64,000 nucleotides of DNA from Actinomycetota bacterium (GCA_029979265.1 JAPOHW010000001.1:248001-312000), one strand, 5' to 3'. Shown: positions 25,555-34,727, numbered from the stretch's first letter. The notes: generated from the sequence alone by a model not told the origin. Program-made: numbers and translations.

Positions 25555-26445
25555 ATGAGCCACTCGTACCGCGAGCCTCGTGCCGAGGACAAACCGATGG
25601 CACCGGTCGACTGGTCATTCCTGCTGATCGTCTCGTCGATCTGGGGGGCATCGTTTCTGTTCATGGCGATCGCGCTCGAGGACTTCGAGCCGGGGCTGGT
25701 GACCCTGCTCCGGGTCGGGCTCGGCTTCGTGACGCTTGCTCTGCTTCCCGCCGCGCGCCGACCCATCCCCCGCGTTGCGTGGAGGCGGATCGCAATGCTC
25801 GGCGTCACGTGGATGGCACTCCCACTCACGTTGTTCCCGATTGCACAGCAATGGATCAACTCGTCGATGACCGGCATGCTCAACAGTGCGATGCCGATCG
25901 CTGCAGTGCTCGTCGCCTGGATCGGATTCGGGATCCCGACCGGTCCGCGGCGTCTCGGTGGTGTGGCCGTGGGTATCACTGGCATCGTGATCATCGGCGT
26001 GCCGGAAGCGTCGACCGCCGGGACCAACGCCGCCGGCGTGCTCCTGGTGATCGCCGCGGTCACGTCGTACGGCATTGCGGCGAGCATCGCCGGCCCGCTG
26101 CAGCGGGAGTACGGCTCGGTCCCCGTCGTGTTTCGGGCACTCGGTGTGGCGTGTGTTTTGTGTTTGCCGCTCGGCATCGTCGACGGTCTCGGCTCGTCGT
26201 TCGGTTGGACATCGTTTGCCGCATGTGTCGCTGTCGGTGTCGGTGGCACCGGCATTGCATTCGCAATTGCCGCCACGCTCAACGGGCGAGTCGGCGCGGT
26301 GCGGATGTCACTCGTGACCTACATCATCCCGATCGTTGCGATCGTGCTCGGTGTGTGGTTCCGAGACGAGACGGTGTCGATCTGGGCCGTGCTCGGAACC
26401 GTCGTCGTCATCGGTGGCGCCTTTCTCAGCTCACGGGTCGACTAG
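25555..26445 (+). CDS. EamA/DMT family transporter
   Basis: A 296-residue membrane protein with ten predicted helices in two EamA repeats (residues about 20-145 and 160-293). IWGASFLFMAIAL in the first helix and the second-repeat segment TFIIPIVAIVLG-like (TYIIPIVAIVLGVW) are typical. The group exports amino acids or metabolites; the substrate cannot be told. The gene ends four bases inside the end of the convergent epimerase gene, so the two 3' ends overlap. Confidence 0.86.
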   Translation: MSHSYREPRAEDKPMAPVDWSFLLIVSSIWGASFLFMAIALEDFEPGLVTLLRVGLGFVTLALLPAARRPIPRVAWRRIAMLGVTWMALPLTLFPIAQQWINSSMTGMLNSAMPIAAVLVAWIGFGIPTGPRRLGGVAVGITGIVIIGVPEASTAGTNAAGVLLVIAAVTSYGIAASIAGPLQREYGSVPVVFRALGVACVLCLPLGIVDGLGSSFGWTSFAACVAVGVGGTGIAFAIAATLNGRVGAVRMSLVTYIIPIVAIVLGVWFRDETVSIWAVLGTVVVIGGAFLSSRVD

Positions 26446-27536
26446 ATGCGTGTGTCGGGCCGCTGGTAACTCGTGCCGGGGCCGGCGTAGGCAAGGCCGT
26501 AGCCGGGATCGAACGTCCAGTCGAGTGAGGGTGGATCTGCCGTTGCGTCGTTCCACCAGGCGATCAGTCGGTCCTCGTTCGGATAGTCGAATGGATCCTC
26601 GATGATCCGCTCGGCCTCGCCCCCGTGTTCGAGCGGATGCACGGCAAGCCAGCGGGCCGTGCGGGCAACAGCCTCCCGAGCCGGCACGACGTCTCGGTAG
26701 CCGAGCACGGTGCGCAGCTTGGACGTGTCGTACACGCGATGGTGCGATGTCGGGCCAGCCAGGAGGGGCCAGGCCGGCCGGGCGAGATCGGCCGGCATCG
26801 AGATGAGATCCCACTCGTGGCCGAGTTCGGCCGCGCAGATCTCGACGGTTTGTCGGATCGTGAGGCACTCGTCATCGGCGGCGTTGAACACTTCGCCCTT
26901 GGCCGCATCGGGTTGGTCGACTGCGAGCAGGATCGCATGGGCAAGGTTGTCGACGTAGCCGAACACGTTCAGCAGAGCGCCACCGTCGGGCACCACGATG
27001 TGGGGCCGACCGTCGAGGATTCGACGAACGATCGACCACTCGCGTGGTGCAAGCTGACGCGGCCCGTACACCCAGGGGTAGCGGAAATGGGTGGCGTCGG
27101 GCTGGTACTCGAACAGACGCTGCTCGGTCGCAGCGATTCGGTACGACTTGCCATCGTCGTGCTCGTCGGAGGTCGGGGCGTCCTCGGCGATGGGAACCGG
27201 TAGTCCGGGTGGTGAATGGCGCCACGGGTCGAAGTAGCCCCGGTAGGCCGGGCCACCGCCAACCGAGACGAAGTGGCCGACCCGTCCCCGCAGCACCGAC
27301 GCGATCGTGCGCAGACGGCCGTACGTGACCACGGCGACGTCCCACGCCTCGGTACCGATGGTCGAACGCAGAGCATCCTCGTCGCGCACATCGGTATGGA
27401 TGTGGCGAAGATGCTCGACCTCGGGCAGCTCGTGGCGACCGGTGTGGCAGATGACGACCTCGTGATTCCGACGTTCGAGTCCGGCCACGATGGCCGGGCC
27501 GGTTGGTCCGGTGCCGCCCACGATGAGGACGCGCAC
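26442..27536 (-). CDS. NAD-dependent epimerase/dehydratase family protein
   Basis: A 364-residue extended short-chain dehydrogenase. The NAD loop VGGTGPTGPAIV is at residues 6-17. FRYPWVYGPRQLAPREW follows the usual pattern after the active-site region, although the YxxxK motif is not clear. Such atypical members may act as isomerases or regulators. It lies three bases downstream of an acyl-CoA synthetase gene on the same strand and is probably co-transcribed with it. Confidence 0.78.
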   Translation of the reverse strand: MRVLIVGGTGPTGPAIVAGLERRNHEVVICHTGRHELPEVEHLRHIHTDVRDEDALRSTIGTEAWDVAVVTYGRLRTIASVLRGRVGHFVSVGGGPAYRGYFDPWRHSPPGLPVPIAEDAPTSDEHDDGKSYRIAATEQRLFEYQPDATHFRYPWVYGPRQLAPREWSIVRRILDGRPHIVVPDGGALLNVFGYVDNLAHAILLAVDQPDAAKGEVFNAADDECLTIRQTVEICAAELGHEWDLISMPADLARPAWPLLAGPTSHHRVYDTSKLRTVLGYRDVVPAREAVARTARWLAVHPLEHGGEAERIIEDPFDYPNEDRLIAWWNDATADPPSLDWTFDPGYGLAYAGPGTSYQRPDTRI

Positions 27537-27539
27537 CGG

Positions 27540-29090
27540 CTACTCGCCTGCGCTCATGGTGTCGAACTGCTCTCGCAGCACCCGCTTGAGGACCTTGCCG
27601 GTCGGGTTGCGCGGAATCATCTCGACGAACTCCACTGCCTTGGGCTGCTTGAACCGGGCGAGTTTGCCGTCGGTCCAGGCCAGGACGGCTTCGGCGGTGA
27701 CCGATTCGTCGCCCCGCACGACAACGGCCAGCGGTGACTCGCCCCACGTCTCGGACGGCATGCCGATCACCGCAACCTCGTTGACCCCTTCCATGCCCAG
27801 GATCACGTTTTCGATTTCGGCGGGATACACGTTCTCGCCACCCGAAATGATCATGTCCTTCACGCGGTCTTGGATGTAGACGAATCCGTCGTCGTCGAAG
27901 ATGGCGATGTCTCCCGTCTTGAGCCAACCATCGACGAGCGTCTCGGCGGTGGCGTCGGGCCGGTTCCAATAGCCGAGCATCAGTTGCGGTCCCTGGAGGA
28001 GGACCTCGCCCGGCACGTGGGGCCCGACGTCGTTGCCTGCCTCGTCGACGATGCGAACGTCGCCGTAGAAGAAGGCCTTGCCGGTGGAGCCGATTCGCTC
28101 CAGCGCATCCGTCGGCGAGATGAGGCAGCCCGGTCCGCAGCTTTCGGTCAACCCGTAGACCTGATGGATCTCGATCCCCATCGACGCATAGGTCGTGATC
28201 AGCGTCTCCGGCACAGGAGCGGCCCCACTCATGACCCAGCGCAGCGACTCGTGTGCGTACTTCTCCGCGTCGTAGGTGAGCAGCATGAATTGCAACATCG
28301 CCGGCACGGCGAGCGTGACCGTGACGTGCTCCTCGTCGAAGAGCTCCCAGATCCGGACCGGATCGAACTCGCTCATGATCACTGCGGTACCGCCGAGGTT
28401 CACGATGCTCAACAGCGGATTCAAGGCGCCGACGTGAAACAGCGGCAAGCAGATCAGGTAGATGTCGTCGTAGCGGGTGTCGGCGGTGGTGTTGGCGGTG
28501 ATCGCCGACCACATGGCGGTGTCGTGGGAGTGCATCACTCCCTTCGGCAAGCCGGTGGTGCCCGAGGTGTACATGATGAAGAGCAGATCGTCCCCACCGG
28601 CATCGGCCTGGGGCTCGTGAGCGGACGATGCCGCAAGCATGTCGTCGTATCCCTCGGCGAACGATGGACGATCGGCCGGTTCGCCGACGTGGATCCATCG
28701 AGTCACCGGCGTGCCGTCGGCACCGCGCTCGTGGAGCTCGGTGGCCACGTCGTTGAACGCCGTGCCGAACACGAGCACCGCGGAACCGGAGTCGGTGAGG
28801 ATGAACGAGAGTTCGTCGGCAACGAGGCGCCAGTTGAGCGCAACGGTCACAGCCCCGACCTTTGCGCCACCGAAGAAGGTCTCGATGAATGCGGTGCCGT
28901 TCATCAGAAGGGTGGCGACCCGGTCACCGGCCTCCAGTCCGGCGTCGGTCAGCGCGTTGGCGACCCTGTTGCAGCGGGCGTTGAGCTGCGGATAGGTCAT
29001 CCGTTCCCCGCTGGAGACATCGACGATGGCTTCGGCTCGAGGGTTCAGGTTGGCCCGCTTGGTGATGAACCGGCCGATGTTGTTGGACAT
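27540..29090 (-). CDS. Acyl-CoA synthetase (AMP-binding, FadD-like)
   Basis: A 516-residue adenylate-forming ligase that activates a carboxylic acid to its CoA ester through an acyl-AMP. The P-loop is YTSGTTGLPKGVMHSH. VYGLTESCG is the A5 motif, LKTGDIAIFDDDGF the A7 motif, and NPTGKVLKR near the end holds the catalytic lysine. The size fits medium- or long-chain and aromatic-acid ligases. The ATG is preceded by TATCAT and six bases, pointing to a leaderless transcript. It faces an enoyl-CoA hydratase gene only 23 bases away. Confidence 0.9.
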   Translation of the reverse strand: MSNNIGRFITKRANLNPRAEAIVDVSSGERMTYPQLNARCNRVANALTDAGLEAGDRVATLLMNGTAFIETFFGGAKVGAVTVALNWRLVADELSFILTDSGSAVLVFGTAFNDVATELHERGADGTPVTRWIHVGEPADRPSFAEGYDDMLAASSAHEPQADAGGDDLLFIMYTSGTTGLPKGVMHSHDTAMWSAITANTTADTRYDDIYLICLPLFHVGALNPLLSIVNLGGTAVIMSEFDPVRIWELFDEEHVTVTLAVPAMLQFMLLTYDAEKYAHESLRWVMSGAAPVPETLITTYASMGIEIHQVYGLTESCGPGCLISPTDALERIGSTGKAFFYGDVRIVDEAGNDVGPHVPGEVLLQGPQLMLGYWNRPDATAETLVDGWLKTGDIAIFDDDGFVYIQDRVKDMIISGGENVYPAEIENVILGMEGVNEVAVIGMPSETWGESPLAVVVRGDESVTAEAVLAWTDGKLARFKQPKAVEFVEMIPRNPTGKVLKRVLREQFDTMSAGE

Positions 29091-29113
29091 GGCGGGATGA
29101 TAAACCGGCCACC
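29091..29113. promoter_or_regulatory. 23-bp gap with back-to-back leaderless promoters
   Basis: On the minus strand TATCAT (29102-29097) stands six bases before the acyl-CoA synthetase ATG. On the plus strand TAAACC (29101-29106) stands seven bases before the hydratase ATG. The two candidate -10 boxes share two bases, so the promoters could not both be occupied at once. Confidence 0.45.
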
Positions 29114-29908
29114 ATGGATGATGTCCTCCACGTTGATGTCGATGGTGCAGTTGCCACGGTGTGGCTCAATCGGCCCCACGTTCGCAACGCCCTCAGTGCG
29201 CTGCTGATCGGCGGCTTGCGGGAAACCATGGCTGCACTCGACGCCAATCCTGCGATCGGCGCGATTGTGCTCACCGGCGTCGATCCGGCGTTTTGTGCCG
29301 GTCTCGACCTGACGGAGGTCGCCGCCGGCGCGGTCGGTGGTGGGGGAGGGAGTTTGCCGATCCCGGCCGATCTCGCTACCCCTGTCATCGGTGCGATCAA
29401 TGGACCAGCGGTGACCGGTGGGCTCGAGTTGGCGCTGATGTGCGACTTCTTGATCGCGTCGGACCGGGCGTCGTTCGCCGACACGCACGCACGGGTCGGG
29501 ATCCTTCCTGGTTGGGGTCTCTCGGTCGAGTTGCCCCGCTCCATCGGCGTGCGCCGCGCCCGGCAGATGAGTTTCACCGGAAACTACGTGCCAGCCCACC
29601 AAGCGCTCGAATGGGGCCTCGTCAACGAGGTCGTTCCCCACGACGAGGTGGTTGATCGTGCTCGGGCACTCGCGGCTGACACGGTCGGGATCGACGCAGG
29701 GACGGTTGCTGCCATGAAGCGTCTGTACTGGGCGACCGGGTCGGTGGCTACCGGTGATGCCTACACGGTCGAACGCGAAGTCAACCGGTCGTGGATGGAC
29801 CGAGGTGGGTTCGACCGTGGGGCGTTCGCCGCCCGTCGTGCCGAGATCGAAGCCCGGGGCTCGAGCCAGATCGACGGCTCGGCGAAGGGCGGGGAATCCA
29901 CCCCGTAA
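29114..29908 (+). CDS. Enoyl-CoA hydratase/isomerase family protein
   Basis: A 264-residue crotonase-fold protein. The oxyanion-hole segments are RNALSALLIG and FCAGLDLTE, and NGPAVTGGLELALMCDF is the second. In the usual Glu positions it has HARVGILPGWG, where the segment keeps the fold but the first catalytic Glu of true hydratases is not obvious. It may therefore be an isomerase or hydrolase of the crotonase group. It is divergent from the acyl-CoA synthetase and precedes the selenoprotein gene by 37 bases. Confidence 0.84.
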   Translation: MDDVLHVDVDGAVATVWLNRPHVRNALSALLIGGLRETMAALDANPAIGAIVLTGVDPAFCAGLDLTEVAAGAVGGGGGSLPIPADLATPVIGAINGPAVTGGLELALMCDFLIASDRASFADTHARVGILPGWGLSVELPRSIGVRRARQMSFTGNYVPAHQALEWGLVNEVVPHDEVVDRARALAADTVGIDAGTVAAMKRLYWATGSVATGDAYTVEREVNRSWMDRGGFDRGAFAARRAEIEARGSSQIDGSAKGGESTP

Positions 29909-29933
29909 ACTTCTGCCAGTCAGAGAGGCAGGA

Positions 29934-29939
29934 TAGTGT
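29934..29939 (+). promoter_or_regulatory. Candidate -10 box of the selenoprotein gene
   Basis: TAGTGT is followed by six bases and the ATG at 29946. This is a fit to the leaderless pattern, with only a weak -35 candidate. Confidence 0.35.
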
Positions 29940-29945
29940 CGGCGC

Positions 29946-31103
29946 ATGTCCGGTGACGTAGCGATGAGAGCCCTGGGGGACAACTTCCCCGTCCCCACCT
30001 TCGACGACCCCGCGTGGGTCACACCGAAGCCACTGTCGCAGGCGACGGTTGCAATCGTGACCTCGGCAGCCATCCACACCACCGACGACGAACGGTTTGC
30101 TCCGGGCGATACCAGTTTCCGCTACGTGCCCCGGGCGGCCCGCAATCTCGTGCTCGGGCATTGGAGCCCGAACTTCGACCGTACGGGCTTCGCAATCGAC
30201 CTCAATGTCGTGTTTCCGATCGATCGGCTCGAGGAGTTGGCAGCCGACGGCACCATCGGCTCGGTTGCCCCCCGCCATGTCGCATTCGCCGGGAACCAAC
30301 CCGACGACGTGGCCACCATCATCCACGACACCGGACCGGCTGCGGCGGCCGAACTGAAGGCAGACGGTGTCGACGTCGTGATCCTCACGCCGGTTTGACC
30401 GCTCTGTACGCGCACCGTGTGTGCGCTCGCCCACGTGTTCGAAAAGGCCGGCATCGCCACCGTCACGCTGGCATCGACGCTTTCGGTTGCGGAACGAATG
30501 CAGCCTCCCCGAGCACTGTGGGCCGACTTCCCTCTCGGCCGACCGCTCGGCCACCCTCGAGATGTCGAGTTCCAGCACGACGTCCTTCGTCGTGCGTTCG
30601 CGCTTCTCGATGCCGATGTCGGCCCGGTCCTCGTTCACCACCCCGAAACAATCGAATCCGACGAGACACCGCTCAGCTGTTCGATCCCTCCCGCCTTCGA
30701 CGCCGATGCATCGCCCGCTGCGCAGGAGATCCGCGGCTTGCGAAAGGCCTACGAACGGTCGGTCGAGGCCCGCAACGGAGTAACCGAGGTCGGTCGCGCG
30801 ATCAGTCCGGACGAGATCGAGCACGCCGTTGCGGTGCTGCAGTCGATCGTGGACGGTACGCCCTGGAGCGAAGCCGGTATTCCCGGAGGAAACACGATCT
30901 CGCTGATACACGACATCCGCTCGTACTTCGAGGAAGCGGCCATGCAACTCGTCGACGGTCCGCCGCCTGCCGGGCGGGCGGCCGAGGCATGGTTCTTCGA
31001 AGAAACCGAGACGGGCAAGGTCGTCATGGCTGCTCGACAGGCCATCAAGGATGCCGACGGTCCGTTCCCCGTGTGGTTCTACATGGCACCGGGCCACCGT
31101 TGA
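29946..31103 (+). CDS. GrdB/PrdB-like reductase, predicted selenoprotein (UGA = Sec151)
   Basis: A 385-codon gene with one in-frame TGA at 30396-30398 that I read as selenocysteine. The two halves are in the same frame and both match the glycine/sarcosine/betaine/D-proline reductase selenoprotein B family: SFRYVPRA, NVVFPIDRLEEL and IGSVAPRHVAF before, and HVFEKAGIATV and FPLGRPLGHP after. The TGA falls exactly at the family's redox site, giving VILTPV-U-PLCTRTVC, a U-x-x-C motif. A SECIS-like hairpin follows. In D-proline reductase PrdB the selenocysteine is at almost the same residue number (family knowledge). Those enzymes serve anaerobic Stickland reactions; this homologue sits among aerobic acyl-CoA genes with a flavin reductase, so its substrate is unknown. 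The alternative, two split genes or a pseudogene, is less likely because both halves are intact. Confidence 0.82.
30399..30426 (+). promoter_or_regulatory. Bacterial SECIS-like hairpin
   Basis: Directly after the TGA, 11 bases lead to a perfect six-pair stem GCGCAC/GTGCGC (30410-30415 and 30421-30426) with the loop CGTGT. The loop starts 17 bases after the TGA and has a G among its first two bases and a GU step. These features fit published descriptions of bacterial SECIS elements, which sit inside the coding region and recruit SelB. Confidence 0.7.
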
Positions 31104-31131
31104 CGTCGCCCAGGCATGCCAAGATCGTGTG

Positions 31132-31749
31132 ATGGCCGAGTCCCACACCACGTTCCGTGTCGCCGATCTCGAACCCGTCGAGCCCTACAAGCTCGCCTCG
31201 GGCCTCGTGGTGCCGCGTCCGATCGGGTGGATCGGAACACAATCTGCCGAGGGGATCGACAACCTGGCGCCCTACTCGTTCTTCAACCTGGTGGGCAGCG
31301 ACCCGATCCATGCGGCATTCTCGCCCGGCGGTGGCGCAGGGATTCGCAAAGACAGCCTCGACAACGTCCGGGAGGTGCCGGAGTTCACGATCAACATCGT
31401 CACCGCCGAGACCGTCGAGGCCATGAATGCCACTGCAGCGTCGTTGCCGGCCGATGAAGACGAGTTCGAGCACGCGGGGTTGACGAAGGTCGAATCGATC
31501 GACATCCGTCCCATGCGGGTCGGTGAGGCGACCGCCACCATGGAGTGTCGGGTGACCGACATCGTCCATGTGGGCAATCCCGAGGGAGGCAACGGCCTCG
31601 TGATCGGCGAGATTCTTGTCATCCACGTTGCCGACCGAGTGCTCGACGGCACCCGCGTGTTGCAGGACGAACTCAGAGCGGTCGGCCGACACGTGGGCAG
31701 CTGGTACTCCAACGCCACCGATCTGTTCGCCATCGACCGTCCGGCGTGA
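31132..31749 (+). CDS. Flavin reductase family protein (FMN-binding split barrel)
   Basis: A 205-residue protein of the flavin reductase-like group. LVVPRPIGWIGT and NLAPYSFFNLVGSDP are the FMN-contacting signature segments. The protein could reduce flavin for a partner oxygenase or bind flavin as electron carrier. It starts 28 bases after the selenoprotein gene and overlaps the next gene as GTGA, so these three are probably one operon. A link with the selenoprotein as electron donor is only a guess. Confidence 0.86.
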   Translation: MAESHTTFRVADLEPVEPYKLASGLVVPRPIGWIGTQSAEGIDNLAPYSFFNLVGSDPIHAAFSPGGGAGIRKDSLDNVREVPEFTINIVTAETVEAMNATAASLPADEDEFEHAGLTKVESIDIRPMRVGEATATMECRVTDIVHVGNPEGGNGLVIGEILVIHVADRVLDGTRVLQDELRAVGRHVGSWYSNATDLFAIDRPA

Positions 31750-33188
31750 CCACGCCCATCCTCGTCGGCGCCGCGACCGTCCAGCAGCAGACGCAGCATC
31801 CAGGGGAGGGTGTCGGCTGCGAGGCTCTGCTCGTCGACGCAGTTGTCGACGCGATCGCCGACGCCGGAACGGGGACGGAATTGGCGTCGACGGTCGATCT
31901 GGTCATGGTCACCCAGGGACTGTCGATGCTGGTCGACGGTGCCCAGCGGATCGCACAGGCGATCGGCGCTCCCCGGGCCCGGCCGGTCACCTATCAGGTC
32001 GGCATTCCGCAACAGACCCTCATCTCGCGGGCCATCGACGCGGTCCGCCGGGGCGAAGCGCGAACGGTCGTGGTCGCCGGGGCCGAGACGAAGCAGCGAG
32101 ACACGGTGGCCCGCCGGGCCGGAGTCACGCTCGATCGGCCCGAGCCGTTCCTCGAACCCGACGAACTCGTCACCCCCGTCGGGGAGATCGTGGCGCGACC
32201 TGAGGTCGAGGTGGGAGCGGTCCTCCCCGTGCAGCAGTACGCCCTGATCGACAATGCACGGCGGAACGCGATGAGGTGGACGCTCGACGAGCACCGAGAC
32301 GACATCGCAGCAATCTGGGCGAACTTCAATGCAGTGGCGCAGGACAATCCACTGGCGGCATTTCGTTCCCCGATGTCGGCGGCCGACATCCGCGAACCGA
32401 GTGACACCAACCCCATGCTGGCGTTCCCCTACAACAAATGGCACAGCAGCCAGTGGACGGTCGATCAGGCTGCGGCACTCGTGATCACATCGACCGAGAC
32501 GGCCGACACGTTCGCCATCGATCCCGATCGGCGGGTGTTCCCCCACGTCGGAGTGGAATCATCGCAGTCGCTCTCGCTCGCTCGTCGAGCCGACCTGCAC
32601 AGGTGGCCTGCGATGGCGGTGCTCGGCCGTGCGGCACAACGCCACATCGGTCGTCCCCTCTCGACGGTCGACTACGTCGAGCTCTACTCGTGTTACCCGG
32701 CCGCCGTGCGCGTGCAGCAGGCCGAACTCGGCCTCGCGCCCGCAGCCCCGGCGACGATCACGGGCGGAATGACCTTCGCCGGGGGGCCGTTCAACAACTT
32801 CGTCTTCCAGGCAACGGCCGCCATGGTCTCGCGCCTTCGCGCCGATCCGGGCGCGATGGGTCTGGTGACGGCGGTCAGTGGCCTGCTGACCAAGCCCGGT
32901 CTTGCCGTGTGGTCGACGGCAGCGCCCACTGCTCCGGTGCTGCTCGCCGATCTCGTCGATGAAGCGACTGCCGAAACACCGGTTGCGCCGCTCGACGAGA
33001 ACCCGGTGGGCTCCGGGACGATTGCAACGTACACGGTGGCCGGCGAACGCATCGCGGCGATCGTCGATCTCGATTCGGGATCGCGGGCGGTTGCAGCACT
33101 CGACGATCCGGGGGCGGCCGCCGAGGCGTGCCGACACGACCTCATCGGCACTCGCGTCGGCGTGGTGGGCCGGTCGTTCGCGCTTTGA
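31746..33188 (+). CDS. Thiolase-like protein type 1 (TLP1) without the nucleophile cysteine
   Basis: A 480-residue thiolase-fold protein with an extra C-terminal domain (from about residue 410, SGTIATYTVAGER onward) of the TLP1 type known from mycobacteria. At the position of the usual nucleophile cysteine the chain reads YQVGIPQQTLISRAI, with no Cys. The usual GHPxGASG segment is replaced by FAGGPFNNFVFQATA. It is therefore unlikely to do the ordinary thiolase reaction; a binding or cyclase-like role is possible. Compare the catalytically complete thiolase at 8936. The GTG start overlaps the flavin-reductase stop. Confidence 0.78.
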   Translation: MTTPILVGAATVQQQTQHPGEGVGCEALLVDAVVDAIADAGTGTELASTVDLVMVTQGLSMLVDGAQRIAQAIGAPRARPVTYQVGIPQQTLISRAIDAVRRGEARTVVVAGAETKQRDTVARRAGVTLDRPEPFLEPDELVTPVGEIVARPEVEVGAVLPVQQYALIDNARRNAMRWTLDEHRDDIAAIWANFNAVAQDNPLAAFRSPMSAADIREPSDTNPMLAFPYNKWHSSQWTVDQAAALVITSTETADTFAIDPDRRVFPHVGVESSQSLSLARRADLHRWPAMAVLGRAAQRHIGRPLSTVDYVELYSCYPAAVRVQQAELGLAPAAPATITGGMTFAGGPFNNFVFQATAAMVSRLRADPGAMGLVTAVSGLLTKPGLAVWSTAAPTAPVLLADLVDEATAETPVAPLDENPVGSGTIATYTVAGERIAAIVDLDSGSRAVAALDDPGAAAEACRHDLIGTRVGVVGRSFAL

Positions 33189-34727
33189 TCACACGCCGAA
33201 CCGTCGCAGCACGTTCGCAGTGACCCGCCGGGTCTGAGGATCAGCATCGAGGCCGTAGCACCAGTCGGCTGTGCCGGCGTTGAAGACCTCGCCGTCACCG
33301 CGGGTGAAGATCCCCATGACGGCATGGCCGACGTCGAGCTTTGCCGTGCTGTCGGTCGACATGTCACCGAAGAGCATGCGGGCCATCGACTCGAGTTCCC
33401 CCGGTGGACGCAGATCGTTCCAGAGCAGCGGCGGTGGTTCGCAGCGTTCGTCGGTGATCGACATCAGTCGTGCCGGTGCAGTGGCAAGGACCTCGAGCGA
33501 TGTCGGAGCGCTGTCCTCCCCGGTTGGCCGTGGAGGCTGACGTCCGGGTTCGAGCGCGCAGCCATCGACCTCGTATCCGACGATGAAGTGGCCTGCGCCG
33601 AGGAGGTCGCCGGTCTCGAGGCCGGTGCCCTCGAACACCCAGTGGTCGGCTCGATGGACCTCGTACGCTCCGGTGCCGTGTTCGACGGCGCCACCGATCC
33701 GGTGGTACCCACCCCGACTGAAGGTGAGCCCGATCGTGGTCGCTTCGGGATGATCGATAGCCGGGTCGCACCAGCAGGTCGTGAGGAGGTGGTGCCGGTT
33801 GGTCTGGCGGACCGGGTCGTCGAGGTGGGCGCGACCCTTGTGCGCCACCATCCGATGTCCCTCGAGGCGGACCTGCCAGAAGCAGGTGTTGCCCGAAAAG
33901 ATGGCCCAGCGGCCACCGCTGTCGACGAAGGCATCGATCGTGTTGCGCATCGGACGCGACCAGTACTCGTCGTGGCCGACCGACAGCATCACGTCATAGC
34001 CCTCAAGCGTCGCCGGATCCTCGAGGTCGGCATTGATCGCCATGTCGAACGCGAAACCCTCATTGTCGGCCCACTCGATGAAGCGGCGTTCCCAGTTCCA
34101 GAAGCTGCTCGAACCGGTCCAGAGCGGGATGTCGAATCGCTCCTGGTAGTCGATCATCCGCCGGTGGGTCGGGTCTCCGGGAGTCTCAATGTTGGTGATC
34201 CTTCCGTCGAAACCTGTCTCGTCGATCGGGCGGCGGATGAAACCCCGTTCCAGCGGTCGTTCGAAGGACATCGTGTTGCCACCGCTGTAAAGGCATCGGC
34301 CTCCCCACTGGTTGTAGGCGTTGTAGGTGTTCGTCGCCAGTGTCAACAGGGCGCGGTGACGAGGGCGGCTGGACCGCAGCACGAAGAAGGCTTGGCTCGT
34401 CGCCGTGGGCCCGTCGAAACCCTCGGCCTGCAACGTGACCTCGTAGAAGCCCGAGGGCCATGAGGCGTCGGTCGGGATCTCCACGGTGACCGGCCACCCG
34501 CAGCCCGTCTCCCATGCCCGGTCGGGGACCGGATGATCGTCGGCCCGCAGACCCGCTGCCGCCCACACGATGTTGCGCTCGCGTGCCCAACGGCTGACCC
34601 GAACCGAGAACGTCTGAGCCCTGCTCGCCGCACGTACTTCGATGGTTCGGCCAGCCGGCGCACTGAGCGGGGTGCAATACGCCTCGACCTCCGGCCAGCG
34701 GGTGTAGACACGCTCGCTCGGGTGCAT
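33189..34727 (-). CDS. N,N-dimethylformamidase beta-subunit-like protein
   Basis: A 512-residue protein that resembles the C-terminal domain of the dimethylformamidase large subunit: an N-terminal beta-sandwich part (EVTLQAEGFDG), then TYNAYNQWGGRCLY, GSSSFWNWERRFIEW, VGHDEYWSRPMRN and WAIFSGNTCFWQVR. The HDEYW and NTCFWQ segments are hallmarks of the family. The known enzyme cleaves dimethylformamide to dimethylamine and formate, but most homologues are of unknown function. The ATG at 34725-34727 overlaps the PhyH stop; a GTG three bases earlier is also possible. It is the last gene of a leftward five-gene run with formaldehyde-oxidising genes. Confidence 0.74.
   Translation of the reverse strand: MHPSERVYTRWPEVEAYCTPLSAPAGRTIEVRAASRAQTFSVRVSRWARERNIVWAAAGLRADDHPVPDRAWETGCGWPVTVEIPTDASWPSGFYEVTLQAEGFDGPTATSQAFFVLRSSRPRHRALLTLATNTYNAYNQWGGRCLYSGGNTMSFERPLERGFIRRPIDETGFDGRITNIETPGDPTHRRMIDYQERFDIPLWTGSSSFWNWERRFIEWADNEGFAFDMAINADLEDPATLEGYDVMLSVGHDEYWSRPMRNTIDAFVDSGGRWAIFSGNTCFWQVRLEGHRMVAHKGRAHLDDPVRQTNRHHLLTTCWCDPAIDHPEATTIGLTFSRGGYHRIGGAVEHGTGAYEVHRADHWVFEGTGLETGDLLGAGHFIVGYEVDGCALEPGRQPPRPTGEDSAPTSLEVLATAPARLMSITDERCEPPPLLWNDLRPPGELESMARMLFGDMSTDSTAKLDVGHAVMGIFTRGDGEVFNAGTADWCYGLDADPQTRRVTANVLRRFGV

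Noticed and set aside
29946..30398. Two separate genes or a pseudogene broken by a stop at 30396.
   Set aside because: Both halves are in the same frame and well preserved, the stop is exactly at the family's selenocysteine position, it is TGA, and a SECIS-like hairpin follows.
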